Shown here piece by piece: positions 1-12,038 of a stretch of 64,000 nucleotides of DNA. The stretch covers positions 948,501 to 1,012,500 of the forward strand of contig WIUZ02000011.1 in the NCBI GenBank assembly GCA_015956445.1, given 5' to 3'. This DNA comes from Thelephora terrestris. Its lineage: Eukaryota > Basidiomycota > Agaricomycetes > Thelephorales > Thelephoraceae. Position numbers and translations under genes: made by a program. The notes beneath the pieces are model-generated. The model ran no database searches and had not been told where the DNA came from. It saw only the letters and a program-made list of their open reading frames with translations. Each line of letters opens with the position of its first letter. Positions within the stretch are counted from its first letter, which is position 1.

Positions 1-615
1 GAAGTTTTAGTGGTGTTGGTGGGAAAGGAAAAGAGACGATGGGAGGAAAGAACCAATAATCCCCCTAGATTATATACGGCCAAGTCAATAGGAAACCGAA
101 AAGGGAGAACAACAAACCACCACTCATTACAATCCCGATTAGGGTAAACGAACCCTCAACCCCAATTGTGATCCCATCAAAACCCGGGAAATCCCCAACG
201 ATCACGAGAAATCCCCACCACACTTCTATCGCTACCATCAGTCCAGAGAAATCCCCATCACGCTTCTATTACTACCATGAAACACAAGAAATCCCCTAAT
301 ATTTCCATCAGCTCGCACCTCTATTGTCTCCACATTAGCAATTACCATCTGTCATTCTAAGTTCCCCCTTTCTGACTCATTCGACCTACCCTAAAGTACG
401 CACAGACCATGTGGGTCCCTATTTGGTTCGTTGTAGAAATAGTGACTCCTGTAGAGGATTGGGTATATAAGGAAGAGCGTTCGCTCCTTTCTTTTCCCCA
501 TTCTCAATCTCTTCTGTACTCTCCTACGCACAACCTCAATAAAAGTAAGCTGAGGAATTCTCCTCACGTCTTACACCTTCTGACTCATTCAAAGCAGGAA
601 TTCTCCTGCTAGTGT

Positions 616-2218
616 ATGTTCAGCGCCCCTAACCCATTCCCCTCTACTAGTCCTCTCCAACGCCCGGTCATACCAGATGCCCGAAGGTCTATCTGGGAGT
701 ATAAACTCATCAGAAGTCTTCAAGTAAACTGAACCGCCGCTTTACTCACACATTTCCCTTATTATCGACCCTTTGCAGCCCTCGACTCCGGAGTCACCAC
801 TCCACCCTTCCTCCTAGGAGCCGATCATCAGTTCCTTTGGAACTCAGACATTACTGAGAGCGTTGTCGTGACCGTATTTCGGACACTATCTGGAATCGCG
901 ACCTTCTCTCAACTATTGACAACCGCTGCACGAGGTCTAGATGACTTCCCTCAGCATTCTTGACTGTCCCGACGAGGACTCACCTGTCCCTTTGCTTCGC
1001 TACACTTCCCTCTCTCCTTATCCCCCTTTGCGACATTCCGACGTCCCGACATTTTCCCCTTTCGACCTGCGACCTGCGACTTAGACCTGTGACCTGCGCC
1101 CCCTCAACCCGCGACCTGCGACCTGCGTTCCCTAGCATTTAGTATCCCTAGGACTTTGTTTCCTTCACATTCCCTCCCGATCACGTCCCGATCAGTCCCG
1201 ATTGTGTCCCGACTTTTCAGTACGTTTTATATCTTTAGTTTTCATCTCCCTATCTCCATTCCCTGCGTCCCGATCACGTCTCGATCGATCGCCCTGCTTG
1301 CGACTCCAGACCTCCCTCTGGTTCGTTTCTCAACCACATTCCTTTCCTTCATCATTCCCTTCGATCCCCCACCTTCCCTATGTCATAGACTCGTCATAAG
1401 GTCTTTTGACATCACTTTGGTTCGTTTCCTTTGGTCCCTTCGTTCTCAGAGTCCCCAGTATTGTATATAAAGGCCCCTGTATTTGATAGACCCAGAATCA
1501 ATCAGCAGCGTTCCCTCTCTCTCTCTTCCTCTCTCTCTCTCTCTCTTCTGAGGCCTAGCAGCATTGCTACAGTCCTCCCTTCGGTTCCCTCGTCGTCTCA
1601 CCCTCGTTCTTGTTGTCCCTCTGGTCTCTTGTGTCCCGCTGGTGTCCCGATTTCTGACTCTCTTGTCCCGACGTTTCCCAACGTCTCCCTTAGTTGACTA
1701 TTGGTAGTTTCGTGCCCTGGCTTTCCTGTTGCCTTCTGCCTCGTTCTCCTGTTCTCTTCCCGACTTTCTCTCTCACCTTTCGTTAGCTTCCCGCAGATTT
1801 CCTAGAGGCTCGCGCCTCTAAACCAAGGACCCGACCTTCTAACTGCCATCTCTGCCCTCTCAGACTCCGAAGGCTTTGTGGCTAGTTCAGCGTCCTAGCG
1901 ACCGTCTACTTCAGTATAAGTCCGGCCTTCTACTTCCCAAATCCTCGCATTCACCTTACCACTAACGTTCACACCCATTCCCCTGCGATTATTGTCTTGT
2001 GGTGGGAAATCCCAACTGAATTACCTTATTCAGTTATAGAATATCTCGTAAGCTTTGAACGCCTCAGCGACCAAGACTTCGATCCGTTCATTCAACAACT
2101 GAGTCAATTCTGCCAAGACTATCACTCACCTGTTCACCCTTACCAAACCAATTCACCACTCGCCCTTGATATTCCCCCCTCCCTCACCTCCACACCCGGA
2201 ACCCCCCTCAACGTTTGA
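616..2218 (+). pseudogene. B1 copy of the 207-aa sense gene, broken
   Basis: A decayed copy of the family-B sense gene that is intact in B2 (8246-8869) and B3 (23947-24570). The ATG at 616 begins the same protein (MFSAPNPFPSTSP). An in-frame TGA in the codon after QVN replaces the arginine codon of the sister copies, a CGA-to-TGA change. The coding sequence is then cut by the solo LTR 864-1889 (TSD GCGT) and resumes at 1894 with VLATVYFS-like coding. The C-terminus is also altered: it ends at 2218 after TPLNV, before the ...PHKQ tail of the other copies. Function unknown. Confidence 0.7.
864..1889 (+). mobile_element. Solo LTR of the Ty3/gypsy family
   Basis: Starts TGTCGTGACCG and ends GGCTAGTTCA. 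It aligns with the 3' LTR at 32472-33478 and is flanked by the 4-bp TSD GCGT (860-863 and 1890-1893). The uninterrupted site exists in B2 at about 8490 (GAGAGCGTCC). It has a TATA box (TATATAA near 1466), a CT-rich microsatellite after it (about 1507-1550) and CpG-rich downstream sequence. The several ORFs inside it are low-complexity and not believable genes. Confidence 0.9.
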
Positions 2219-2377
2219 CCCGACACTCCTCACCCGTCCGCTGATCCTCTAGCGTCCCTTAAACAGTAAGCAGGCCCACAACCCTGACAACAACTTGGTT
2301 GGAGGTGTTTTGGTTTAATGTAGTTGGTCACTCACTTGTGAGATGGTGAACAGGGGTTTTTCTGGGGAACCCCTGTG

Positions 2378-2760
2378 TGTCAGGAACATGGTATTTTTCA
2401 ACTTTTTATAACAACATTCTTTCTTCAAATTTTTTGTTATCTTCCCTTATTGTTTGAACACTTCACACTCATTCCCCTCTATTCTTTTATTTACACAGAA
2501 AGGCAAAGCGCAAAAGGAGTTATCAATTCATATCGTAGCCAGATAACTCTGGTTATGGTACATGCGGAACAACAAGCCTATGTAATGTTCAACGTCCAAT
2601 CCTAGTTGACAGGCTCCACAACCTCTTCGCCAGTGGGCTGATCCTCAGCACAGTCAATCATCATCCCCATGATCATGATTGCATCCCCGTCCTCAAGCCC
2701 GACTTTCCCTGTGAGCTATAGGCGATAGCCCTGCCCACTTCCCAACAAACCAAGCTGACC
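2378..2760 (+). mobile_element. 5' fragment of an A-type element
   Basis: Begins TGTCAGGAACATGG, the shared left end of A-type elements at 8932, 38594 and 43549, and matches them for roughly 70 bp before diverging. On the minus strand it contains the tail of an antisense gene, with an in-frame acidic end ...GEEVVEPVN and a stop at about 2602-2604. It stops abruptly at 2760, where element A1 begins. The rest of this copy was not found. 2290-2377 is an 88-bp spacer in which I see nothing. Confidence 0.5.
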
Positions 2761-4250
2761 TGTCAGGGCCACTCTTCGCCCTTCAGGTACCAGTGCTGTT
2801 GGTGAGTCGCAACTCCAACCAACAAGAGTCAATGGGGCAAAGGGGGAACAACTTCCCTATATCCACCCAAAGTCTACGTGGTCCAAAACGCGATGGACGA
2901 GCGTTCTCCGGTAGGTTGTCCAAATTCACAGCAGGAGTGCCGAGCCTCTATCTAACAAATCCCTGTTGTCGTCTGAGGGTAGATGTAAGAGCCCGAGGAT
3001 GGCGCCTCAAACTGGTGCTTGATCAAGAGAGCGACGAGGAACTCCTTTTCGTAAGTGCGTTCGCCGATTCTTGATACAAGGCTGAGAGAGAGAGGAGAGC
3101 AAACATGTTCAAAGAGGTACTTGATAAGCTCTTCAGTGGCCTACAGCAAATACACCGATGCTGCAAGGAGAAGAGGACTTCCCGAGATATCAAAGATCGG
3201 GAATCCTCAGCTACTCTACTGGTACTTATATAGGAGAGTGGCCGGGACAGAGATAACCCTATCTAATAATAACTCGGAGCAAAGAAGGGCCGAGAGTAAG
3301 CCAGAGCAGTAAGCGGTCCGGAACATAGAATACAAATGATAAGAGAATGACTAATGGGTCAGGGTTCGTGAGAAAACAAGAAAGGGGTCATGACATCGTG
3401 TGGGAAAGGAATGACAAAGAACAATATCACATGTGAAGACAAACCAATAGGAGGACGACACGTCAGCTCATCTGATCAGGATAACAAACAACCGAGTGGG
3501 TTTTGAATGTCCAGGCGAATGTATGGGGAGTCTGGACCGGTGAAACGATGGACCGATCCAATGGCGAATATGGCGCGAGCACTACCGATGATCGGATAAA
3601 GTGTAGTGTTAACCGGCTGTTGGATCCATCAAACTCCCTTCTCCCCAAACCAACATTCCCACCAAACAACTACTCATCCTACCATGCCCATGATCTCTGA
3701 TCGCATCTTCCGTGCTGAGAACAGCACTGCTACCATCGAGTCCGTGGATCCACGGTCTGTAGGAAACAAGGGATACTTCCTTCCTACTTCCAGCGTGGCG
3801 TACCCCAGTTATCGAGAGGCGTGTTGTCATGTGCATGCCGGTTGTTGGCGTCAACTGACATCGCATTCGTAGATCTTTGCAGTCGCCGACAAGGTGGATG
3901 CTCGTCAACTGGAGGCGACAATCGTTAATCCTCCCAAGTACTTGACCATGGACGACGAGTTGTGGTTTCACAACTTGATTGACCACAAGCTGCAAGAGTC
4001 GATGCGTGGGGTGACGTTCGATACTGAATTGCACATGCCGTGGGAGACTCCTGTGGCGTCTGTGTTGTGGGGTCTTCTGCGGCTGGGAATCTACGACCTA
4101 GGAAACAGCGAAGGAAGGTGGCCTGGAGCTACTCGTTCCCAACACTACACAGCAGCCGTTGGTCACCGCCTTTGGTTCCTTTTGCGGACGGAACAGAAAG
4201 CGGTGAGTTGATCTGTGCATCCCGCTTGTGGGATAACACTGATTGGCTTT

Positions 4251-4975
4251 CACTGGGGGCAAGGGGGTACTTACCCAGTGGGTACATTGTGAGTTCATTG
4301 TAGGTTTTGAAACCATTCGCCCAGTCATTACCCACCAGGTACTTTTTGGGTACTTTTTGAAAGATACCCATCAATTCACCCACATTTTACCCACTGGGTA
4401 CATGGTGGGTATTTTGTAAAAGTACCCACTCAGGAACCCAGTGGGTATTTTTTGAGCGAAACCCCTGGGTTCTTTCACAATTTACTTTCCAATGTGCCCA
4501 TCACAAACTTGAGCCACTCGTTGAGAGTTCTTTCACAAAATACTCACCGATCTGATCAAAATGTACCCAGTGGGTTTTTTTCAAAGAACTCACAAAGAAC
4601 TAACAGTGTGGCTCAGTTTTACCACAAACTCTCAAAGAACCCATTGAGTATCTGGTTGAGTACATTGTGATCAGATCAGTGGGTACTTTATGAAAGAACT
4701 CTCAATGAGTGGCTCAGATTTGTGATGGGCACATTGGAAAGTGAATTGTGAAAGAACCCAGGGGTTTCGCTCAAAAAATACCCACTGGGTTCCTGAGTGG
4801 GTACTTTTACAAAGTACCCACCATGTACCCAGTGGGTAAAATGTGGGCGAATTGATGGGTATCTTTCAAAAAGTACCCAAAAAGTACCTGGTGGGTAACG
4901 ACTGGGCGGATGGTTTCAAAACCCACAATGAACTCACAATGTACACACTGGGTAAGTACCCCCTTGCCCCCAGTG
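4251..4975. mobile_element. M1: palindromic CACTG element, TSD TTT
   Basis: Ends are CACTGGGGGCAAGGGG and CCCCTTGCCCCCAGTG, with the 3-bp TSD TTT (4248-4250 and 4976-4978). The two halves are inverted copies of each other along most of the length. Repeated ACCCAGTGGGTA-like blocks resemble CACTA subterminal repeats. It encodes nothing. It lies in intron 2 of the A1 gene, directly before the splice acceptor. Confidence 0.93.
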
Positions 4976-6176
4976 TTTGTAGAATGAACATTTGAAGCGT
5001 GAGGTGAAGGAAGCGAAGGACGACGCTCGTAGGATGTATTCGGAGATGCTGGACACTGAGAAGACTCTCCTCTTGATGAACGACACGCTTCGTGTGACGT
5101 TCAAGAGTGAGATGCTGGCGATGCGAGAGGAACACAACCGACTGGTCGAGTCATTGAAGGAACAAGACGACACCATACAGAAGGACTTGATCAAGGTCGA
5201 CCGGCGGCTCAACCGTCATAGAAGGGCTCTGAACGAGTTGGACACCAAGGTTGGCGTGATGTTCCCCCGTAGTTGCGGAGGAAACTCATTCCACTTCTTA
5301 GGTTGATACGTTGGATGACGCCTTACCCTTGCTGGGTGCTCAGGTCGAGTCCATGAGTGAACGGTTGTGCCATTGTTGAACCGGAGGTCTATGCCCGGCA
5401 ACAGGTCAACCGGCTCCACCGCTTCAAGCGAGAGCCGATGCCGGAGAGCGCTCAATAAGCGACCCAAAGGGACGGTATCACATCAGTGATCCGATCGATC
5501 GGTATGACGCGTGCGTGCCTTAAGCTGCCGCATGGACCCTGCATCAGTCACACTGTATAGTTGTGACTCCAATAGAGTAGAAAGATATATATACCCCACA
5601 TGTGTAGATAGATCAATCAATCGCTTCTCTCTCTCTCTCCCCCACTAGCAACTATAAAAGCCTCTCCCCTTCAGGTAAGACTTAGAGTACCCGTGTGGTA
5701 GTATAGTATTATACTCTACCTGCTCAACAGCCATTGCCGTACTCGTTCGGTGGCGGCCGTTCGTGACGAGTCCGATGACGAGTCAATTCCGGACAGGATG
5801 GCTTCGCCAGCCTCTGGCGGTTCGTACCACACGCTGGCGTGTACCGATGGCGGGGAGGAGGTTGTTTGTGAGACGTCTGAGGAAACGGCGGTCAACCCGG
5901 TTAGTAGCTTGCCCGAGTTGGAGTACGCGGGGGAGAACGAGGTGGCCATTCCGGTTCCGCCTCCTTCAATCTCTCCGGTGCGTGGACAATGTTCCATTCG
6001 TGCCCATCGATGGGTTCCTTATAACGGTGCTCATCGTCCAGCCCATCGAATGTGTCCCAGCAATCCCAACGCTGTGTCACGAACACGTGACATAGTGTCC
6101 AAAATCACACAGATAATTCAAGACATTGGTCTTATTCGTCGTAATAATACAAAGGCAGTTAAAACACACTACAAAA

Positions 6177-7610
6177 CTAAACCAGAACAAAGGGGTCTAC
6201 ATCACAAGCACACTCCTGAGCCATCGGGCAACGATGAGCAAAGTGATGAAGGTTGTAAACGCTCTGGGGGCAATACGTATATGCCCGAGTTACCGGATCT
6301 TGCCAACACTCCCTACACCCCAACACATCATGATACAGACTATCATGCATCTCCCGTTTCACGTCTGACAAGGCGGCGCTCACTAAGGCAAACCCATAGC
6401 GGTCTTGGAGACCCGCAACTTCTACCTTCAACTTCATCCGAACCTGACGTGACTTGTCGGAGGGACGACAGTGTTGACCAGAACGAGTCATCGGACTCTT
6501 CCGGTTCTTCTTCCTCTGGGACCTCTCCACCATCTGGCGAACTGGGGCAGGACTCCAGGGAGGGGATGGAGGGAGAGGAATGCCCTGATCCTGGCGGTGG
6601 CGAAGGGATGACTGGGGACTTGCAAGGGGGGTCGGTGCAATAAGCCCCATGGCACTGGTGTCCGAAATATCGGAAGAGAGACGCCTGGAAAGGTCCCCAA
6701 TGTTCCAAAGCAAAGTGAGAGAAGTCATCATTCAAACTATTCATGATGACGTACATGAGGTCCACACACTTCTCCAACTTCGCAATTCGATCCTCCCGTT
6801 CCCTCTCCATGGCGTCCAACAGAAGGACGGCTCCAGGGTGTCTAGCCTCAACCTGAGGCCTAGCAAGTCGGGGATCTTCATACCCGGCCTGTTCCCAGAA
6901 CTCGGCGGGGGCGTTGTCACTGGGGGCAAGGGCCTGAATACCCACCGGGCACATTGTGATTACATTGTGGTCACAGTCAAAAAGTGACTCCAATGTGCCC
7001 AGTGGGTACATTGTGAACACATTTTGAATGTACTCCATCATGTGAATCAAATTTTGCCATCACCAAACATGTAGATCACATTCAAAACTTGCCCTAAAAA
7101 GTTTTTCGAATGCGATCGACGATCACATTCACAATGTATTCAACATGTGGAGGAATTGGTGGGGTACATTGTGAACACATTTTGAATGTCGTCGATTTTA
7201 CAATGTGAATCGAATGTATTCAAAATATGCCTAGGACATGCGTTTTGGTGCATTATGGTCACATGACTGGGTACATTGTAAATGCGATCAGTATTTGCCC
7301 AGCGGTAATATTAAATTCACATTTTTGGGCACATTTTGAATGTACCTGATTTTTACCCACCGGGCACATTGGGATCACTTGTTGACTGTAACCACAATGT
7401 AATCACAATGTACCTGGTGGGTATTTGGGCCCTTGCCCCCAGTGTGTGGGCGGTGAGGAAGTTGATGGCAACCTGGTTGTCGTGGGCGATGTTGGCAGGA
7501 GAGTCATATAAATGTTGCTCCACGTCGAAGGGAGCGTCCGTCTCGAAGGACGGAGTGAAGGGGGTGGCGGCAGCGTTAAGTACGGCGTTGCTGGCAATGA
7601 AAGCAGACAT
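6177..7610 (-). pseudogene. B2 antisense gene, split by M2
   Basis: Copy of the family-B antisense gene. It starts at ATG 7610 (MSAFIASNAV), runs to 7445, is cut by M2, and resumes at 6917 (NAPAEFWEQAGYEDP). One frame ends at 6343 (...RRETGDA). The alternative C-terminal frame, ending at 6177, carries a Cys/His-rich tail (GCRECW...HHFAHRC...CACDVDPFVLV) conserved in B3 and B4. A short intron probably joins the two frames. Function unknown. Confidence 0.65.
6918..7444. mobile_element. M2: palindromic CACTG element, TSD TGT
   Basis: Ends CACTGGGGGCAAGGGC and GCCCTTGCCCCCAGTG, TSD TGT (6915-6917 and 7445-7447). Nearly identical to M4 in the gypsy pol region, so both are probably recent. Non-coding. 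Confidence 0.93.
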
Positions 7611-8245
7611 GGTAGTGATGGATGTTTAGGAGAGGGTGGTGGTTGGTTTGGTGGGAGTGGAAAAGAGACGATGGGGGAAAACGATCATTAATCCCCCTGA
7701 CTTAAATACACCCTGATTCAAAGAAACCAAAAGGGGAGAAACAATAACCTATTATCCATTAACATCCCCATTAGGATAAACGAACCCTCAACCCCAATCG
7801 CGATCCCATCAATTCAGAGAAATCCCCATCCGTCTTCTACTGCTACCGTGAAACAAGAGAAGTCCCCATCGATCAGGAGAAATCCCCACCAGTCTTCTAT
7901 TACCACCATCGATCGTGAGAAATCCCCATTATGCTCCTAAATGACTCCTTCACTATTGTTCCCCTATTTCATTTCATCATTTGTTGTTCCAAAGTCCCAC
8001 TCCCCTGACTCGTCCAACCTACCCTAAACTACGCACAGACCATGTTGATTCCTGTTTGGCTCGTTGTAAAATAATGACTCCTGTAGAGGATTGGGTATAT
8101 AAGGAAGAGCGTTCGCTCCTTTCTTTCCCCATTCTCAATCTCTTCTGTACTCCTCTACCCACAACCTGAATAAAAGTAAGCTGAGGAATTCTCCTCACGT
8201 CTTACCTCTTCTAACTCCTTTCAGCAGGAATCCTCCTGCCAGTGT

Positions 8246-8869
8246 ATGTTCAGTGCCCCCAACCCTTTCCCCTCCACAAGTCCAGTCCAGCGACCAGTCG
8301 TCCCTGACGCCAGGAGATCTATCTGGGAGTATAAACTCATCAGAAGTCTCCAAGTAAACCGAACCGCCGGCTTACTCACCCATTTCCCTTATTACCGCCC
8401 CTTTGCAGCTCTCGACGCCGGAGTCACCACTCCCCCTTTTCTCCTGGGAGCAGATCACCAATTCCTTTGGAATTCGGATCTTACTGAGAGCGTCCTCGCG
8501 ACTGTCTACTTCAGTATTAGCCCAGCCTTTTACTTCCCCTCCCCACGTGTTCATCTCACCACTAATATCCACACCCATTCCCCTGCTATCATTGTTCTTT
8601 GGTGGGAGATCCCAACTGAATTACCTTATTCGGTTATAGAATACCTCGTCAACTTCAAACGCCTTAGCGATCAAGACTTCGAACCCTTTGTGCAGCAACT
8701 CAGCCAGTTCTGCCAAGACTACCACTCACCCGTTCACCCTTATCAGACAGAGTCGCCCCTCTCTCTTGATATTCCTCCTCCTCTCGTTTCCACACCCGGA
8801 ACCCCTTTCAAAACTAGACCCGACACCCCTCACCCTTCCGCTAATCCTCTAGCGCCCCACAAACAGTAA
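8246..8869 (+). CDS. Family-B 207-aa sense protein (B2), function unknown
   Basis: Uninterrupted ORF, ATG at 8246 to TAA, 207 codons, about 145 bp downstream of a TATA box on the same strand and so probably its own transcript. The same 207-aa ORF is intact in B3 despite many base differences, and its remains are in B1. Visible features: a basic N-terminus, aromatic segments (WEYKLIRSLQV, FPYYRPF), a helical stretch (LSDQDFEPFVQQLSQF) and a proline-rich tail. There is no signal peptide, zinc knuckle or catalytic motif that I recognise. The position between promoter and right end would be R-U5 if the element is an LTR. A gag-like N-terminal protein is a guess only. Confidence 0.55.
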   Translation: MFSAPNPFPSTSPVQRPVVPDARRSIWEYKLIRSLQVNRTAGLLTHFPYYRPFAALDAGVTTPPFLLGADHQFLWNSDLTESVLATVYFSISPAFYFPSPRVHLTTNIHTHSPAIIVLWWEIPTELPYSVIEYLVNFKRLSDQDFEPFVQQLSQFCQDYHSPVHPYQTESPLSLDIPPPLVSTPGTPFKTRPDTPHPSANPLAPHKQ

Positions 8870-8931
8870 GCAGGCCCACAACCCTGACACACCGTCCGAC
8901 AGGGAGGAGACATCAAATCCACCGTCCTATT

Positions 8932-9786
8932 TGTCAGGAACATGGTATTTTTAAACTTTTTATAACACGCTCTTTCTTCGAACTCTTCTTACCATTCCTT
9001 ATGTTTGAATGCTTCACACCCCCTATCCTTCACACCAAACATTCAAAACACACACGCGCGTACTATTCCCAGCAAATCGTAACAACATGGCTATATACGG
9101 TGCTATCCAAGTCCCATCAGAAATCGACTCTATCTACGGCAGGCCTAAAGGTCATCAGCTGTCCATCCCGGAGATTGTAGTGCTGGCCCCTCCTCGCAAG
9201 GACCTCCCACTGGGGGCAGGGGCACCTGGAATCAGTGATTACATCTTGATTACATGGTGAATTCATGTGCACTTTTCAATAATTGTAATTGCCGGTTCCA
9301 GGTTGATTACATTTCAAATGTTACCTTGACATGTAATCCAACCGTTGCCACCAACTCCATTTGAAATTTCCTCAAGATGTTCCCAAGCAATGTTTCCCAA
9401 ATGTGTGCAGTGGGTACATTGTGAAAACATCTCATGTTTTTGAGTGCATTTAGATTACATCTCAGATGATTGAAGAACATGCTAATTACATTGCAGTATC
9501 ATTTTTGCTGACAGGTCAAAAGCATCCCAGAAACATTTCTTGAGAACATTTCAAATGGAATTGGTGGACATTGGTTGGATTACATGTCAAGGTAACATTT
9601 GAAATGTAATCAACCTGGAACCGGTGATTACAATTATTGAAAAGTGCACATGAATTCACCATGTAATTAAGATGTAATCACTGATTCCAGGTGCCCCTGC
9701 CCCCAGTGTCCCCGAACATGGCGTCACCATCTTCGGCACTCAGCTGAACGATGAGTTCAAGCCGATAAGAAGAGATGCCTTCGAGC
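8932..9786 (+). mobile_element. A-type element, left part (rest at 33479-35515)
   Basis: Starts TGTCAGGAACATGG at 8932, just after A1 sequence ending CTATT. It matches 38594-38947 once M3 is removed, then stops at CTTCGAGC, where the palindrome begins. The sequence expected next (equivalent of about 38950-40690) is missing. The same element resumes at 33479 in the antisense exon-2 region. The minus-strand ORF here is the end of the antisense gene. Confidence 0.65.
9208..9708. mobile_element. M3: palindromic CACTG element, TSD TCC
   Basis: Ends CACTGGGGGCAGGGGC and GCCCCTGCCCCCAGTG, TSD TCC (9205-9207 and 9709-9711). At 501 bp it is the same subfamily and length as M14 and as M10 without its cargo. 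It splits the last exon of the antisense gene of the surrounding A-type element. Confidence 0.93.
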
Positions 9787-11085
9787 CAGCTGTGGTGACA
9801 ACCATTTATGTAAAAAGTGTGGCAAGAGTGCCATTTTATGACAGTTAATCAGTGGGAAGGATTTGATAGTAAATGTGTGGGAAGCACAAAGGGGTGGTCA
9901 AGTAGCGTTTGGGGCCTAATCGGGACATATTTGGGCCTGATGGGATTACATAACAGGAGCATCAGTAGGAACAGAATTGTTCGTGTGAGGGGGTCATGTG
10001 ACCAGATGATGTTGGCAGACGGGGTTTTGATGTTAAATCTGTGGGAAGCACAAAGGGGTGGTCAAGTAGCGTTTGGGGCCTAATCGGGATATATTTGGAC
10101 CTAATGGGGGTATATGACAGGGGCATTGGTGGGTCTGTGATGGATTGTGTGAGAAGGTCATGTGACATGGCCAGGAAAGGGAATTCCAAAAGGGGAAGTT
10201 TTTATGGCTTATATAAGCAATGATGGAGAGGTGTTGTGAGGGAATATTCCAAATGAAGATATTTTGATGGCCAACACAAGCTGGTCATGTGATGTATGAG
10301 TGAGAGAGGATTATGTAAGCAAGTCATGTGACTGACCAAAAAAGGAAATTTTTGATGGCTTACATAAGCAACTCAAAAATGATTTTGGCATTGAATTTCT
10401 TTTTTGGGAAATTTTGATAGCTGACATAAGCAGATCATGTGACTGAAAAAGTGGGTGTTGCTTATGTAATCAGGTCATGCGACTGACCAAAAAAGGAAAG
10501 TTTTGATGGCTTACATAAGTGTCTCAAAAATGCTTTTAGAAGGTTCTTTCCCAAAAAAAAAATTTTTTAGGAAATTTTGATTGCTTACATAAGCAACTCA
10601 ATGAGATTTCCCAAACAGGAAATTTCCTTTTTAGGAAAGACATTCCAAAATAGACAATTTTGATGGCTTACATAAGCGACTCAAAAATGGTACTGGAAAC
10701 AATTACCAAAAAAAGGAAATTATATGTTAGAAAATTCGGAAAAATACCAGAAAAATCCTAAAAAATACTGAAAAAATTCCCACAGACCTAGAAAGTGCCA
10801 AAAAAATGCAAATAAATCCTACAAATATCCAAATAAATTGTTTTTCTGGCTGGAAAAATCAGGAAAAAATCCGAAATAATTTCCAAAAAAATACAGAATA
10901 TAGATAAATATTTTATAAAAATTATTTCGATTTTTTTCGTTCATTGAATAGCCTATAATTTTGATATTAATGTATTTTCTGCCCAAAAAATGCATAGAAA
11001 TCCTAAAAAGGTAATTGAAAATTAAAAATGACAATTATATCTAAAATATTCATTATATCATAAAGTTCAGATCTATTTGTAGTCA

Positions 11086-11500
11086 TAAACTAACCCTAAA
11101 TCTAAACCTAGTGCTAGACATAACCTAACCTAACCCTAAACCTGTCCCTAACCCTAAACCTAAACCTGCCCTAAGCCTAAACCTACCCTAAACCTCAATC
11201 TAATGCTAAACCTAACCTGCCCTAAACCTAACCTGCCCTAAACCTAACCTGCCCTAAACCTAACCTGCCCTAAACTTAACTGCCCTAAACCTAACTTGCC
11301 CTAAACCTAAACCTAACCCTAAACCTAACCTAACCCCAACATAACCTAAACCTAAACCTAAACCCAACCTGTCCTAAAACTAACCCAAGTCTAACCTCAC
11401 CTAGTCCTACCCTGACCTGGCCTAGTTTGGCCTTATCTTATCTTATCTTATCTTATCTTATCCTATCTCACCCACCCTAAACCTAACCTAATCCAGCCTA
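11086..11500. repeat. Telomere-like CCCTAAA/CCTAAC array and TTATC array (left arm)
   Basis: Degenerate C-strand telomere-like units (CTAACCCTAAACC, CTAACCTGCCCTAAAC), including several near-tandem TAACCTGCCCTAAACC copies around 11215-11300. A short (TTATC)n run follows near 11432-11466. The mirror copy is in the right arm. The units are too irregular for a working telomere. Confidence 0.8.
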
Positions 11501-12038
11501 GCCTAACCTGACATAGTCCACTTAACCCAGTCCACCACAGATCACTCAACCTAACCTAAAGTGGTCCACCTGACCTAGCCTGATGCAACTTGACCTGATC
11601 TTATCTAATCAGCTGTCATCTTATCTAACCTTAATCTAAATACCCTAGCTAACCAACATCTAACCCAACCTCACCTGGCTCACCAGCACATGACTGGGTT
11701 ACAGGAACACACTGTAAGCCATACCATCCCATATCCTGTATCCAACCGTCACTCAAGCACATCAACTGTGGTGGACCTACAAGTCAGTGGACCTATAAGC
11801 CCACAGACCCACACCCACAGACTGCTCACTCAGTAGTGACATCTGTTATCCAATTTCACCCACATACCACCCTCACCCTGTGTGTTCTGTGCCAGACTGC
11901 AAGCCAGACTGATATAGGCTACAAGTTATGCATCCATGGATTTGTAGACCTGAGAATACATGGTTTCAGCCAGGTGGCTGAACTTAAGTTGTGGTGAAGT
12001 TGCAGTCTGGCGCAGAACACAGGGTGAGGGTGGTACGT

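Larger units (their letters stand above)
1..2289 (+). mobile_element. B1: family-B gene-bearing LTR-like element, cut by window start
   Basis: The right-hand part of a family-B element. It aligns by eye along its length with 7620-8889 and 23340-24590. It ends in CAACCCTGACA at 2289. A TATA box (TATATAA, 464-470) lies downstream of the family motif ACGCACAGACCATG (397-410) and is followed by AATAAA (538-543). The antisense gene that family B carries would lie to the left of the window. A gypsy solo LTR (864-1889) splits the sense ORF. The left TSD cannot be seen. Confidence 0.7.
6075..8889 (+). mobile_element. B2: complete family-B element, containing M2
   Basis: Starts TGTCACGAACACGTGACATAG and ends CACAACCCTGACA, like B3. 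The flanks CGCTG and CACCG are a decayed pair that differ by two transitions. It interrupts A1 exon sequence whose uninterrupted form is seen near 42833-42860. It carries the antisense gene (6177-7610), a divergent promoter region with TATATAA (8096-8102) and AATAAA (8169-8174), and the 207-aa sense ORF (8246-8869). Confidence 0.8.
2761..8931 (-). mobile_element. A1: A-type element in minus orientation, containing M1 and B2
   Basis: Starts with TGTCAGGGCCACTC, the reverse complement of the family's right end, so the element reads on the minus strand and its antisense gene reads on plus. The closest relative is A4 (37953-47462), which shares the 2761-3095 sequence almost base for base. A minus-strand TATA box (TATATAAG) lies near 3222-3229. 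It is interrupted by M1 and B2 and is truncated on the right, where another A-type element begins at 8932. Its left-end terminus was not found, so no TSD can be given. Confidence 0.65.
3684..8931 (+). pseudogene. A1 spliced gene, interrupted and decayed
   Basis: Same five-exon family as the intact gene at 43735-45475. Exon 1 begins at the ATG at 3684. Exon 2 is 3873-4202 (110 codons, helical, ...LTMDDELWF...). Exon 3 is 4983-5249 (89 codons, charged coiled coil, ...EVKEAKDDAR...). Exon 4 starts at 5302. All intron boundaries used here are GT..AG and phase 0. Intron 2 has swollen to 780 bp because M1 sits in it. The exon-4 reading frame is broken soon after its start (...ERLCHC then stop). Acidic/proline-rich coding resumes at about 5860-6074, is cut by B2, and continues at 8890-8931. 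Function unknown; it is not expected to make a full protein. Confidence 0.6.

Noticed and set aside
1156-1697. ORFs in the gypsy solo LTR and the matching ones at 32752-33286
   Set aside because: Low-complexity, CT-rich sequence in an LTR; frames differ between copies.
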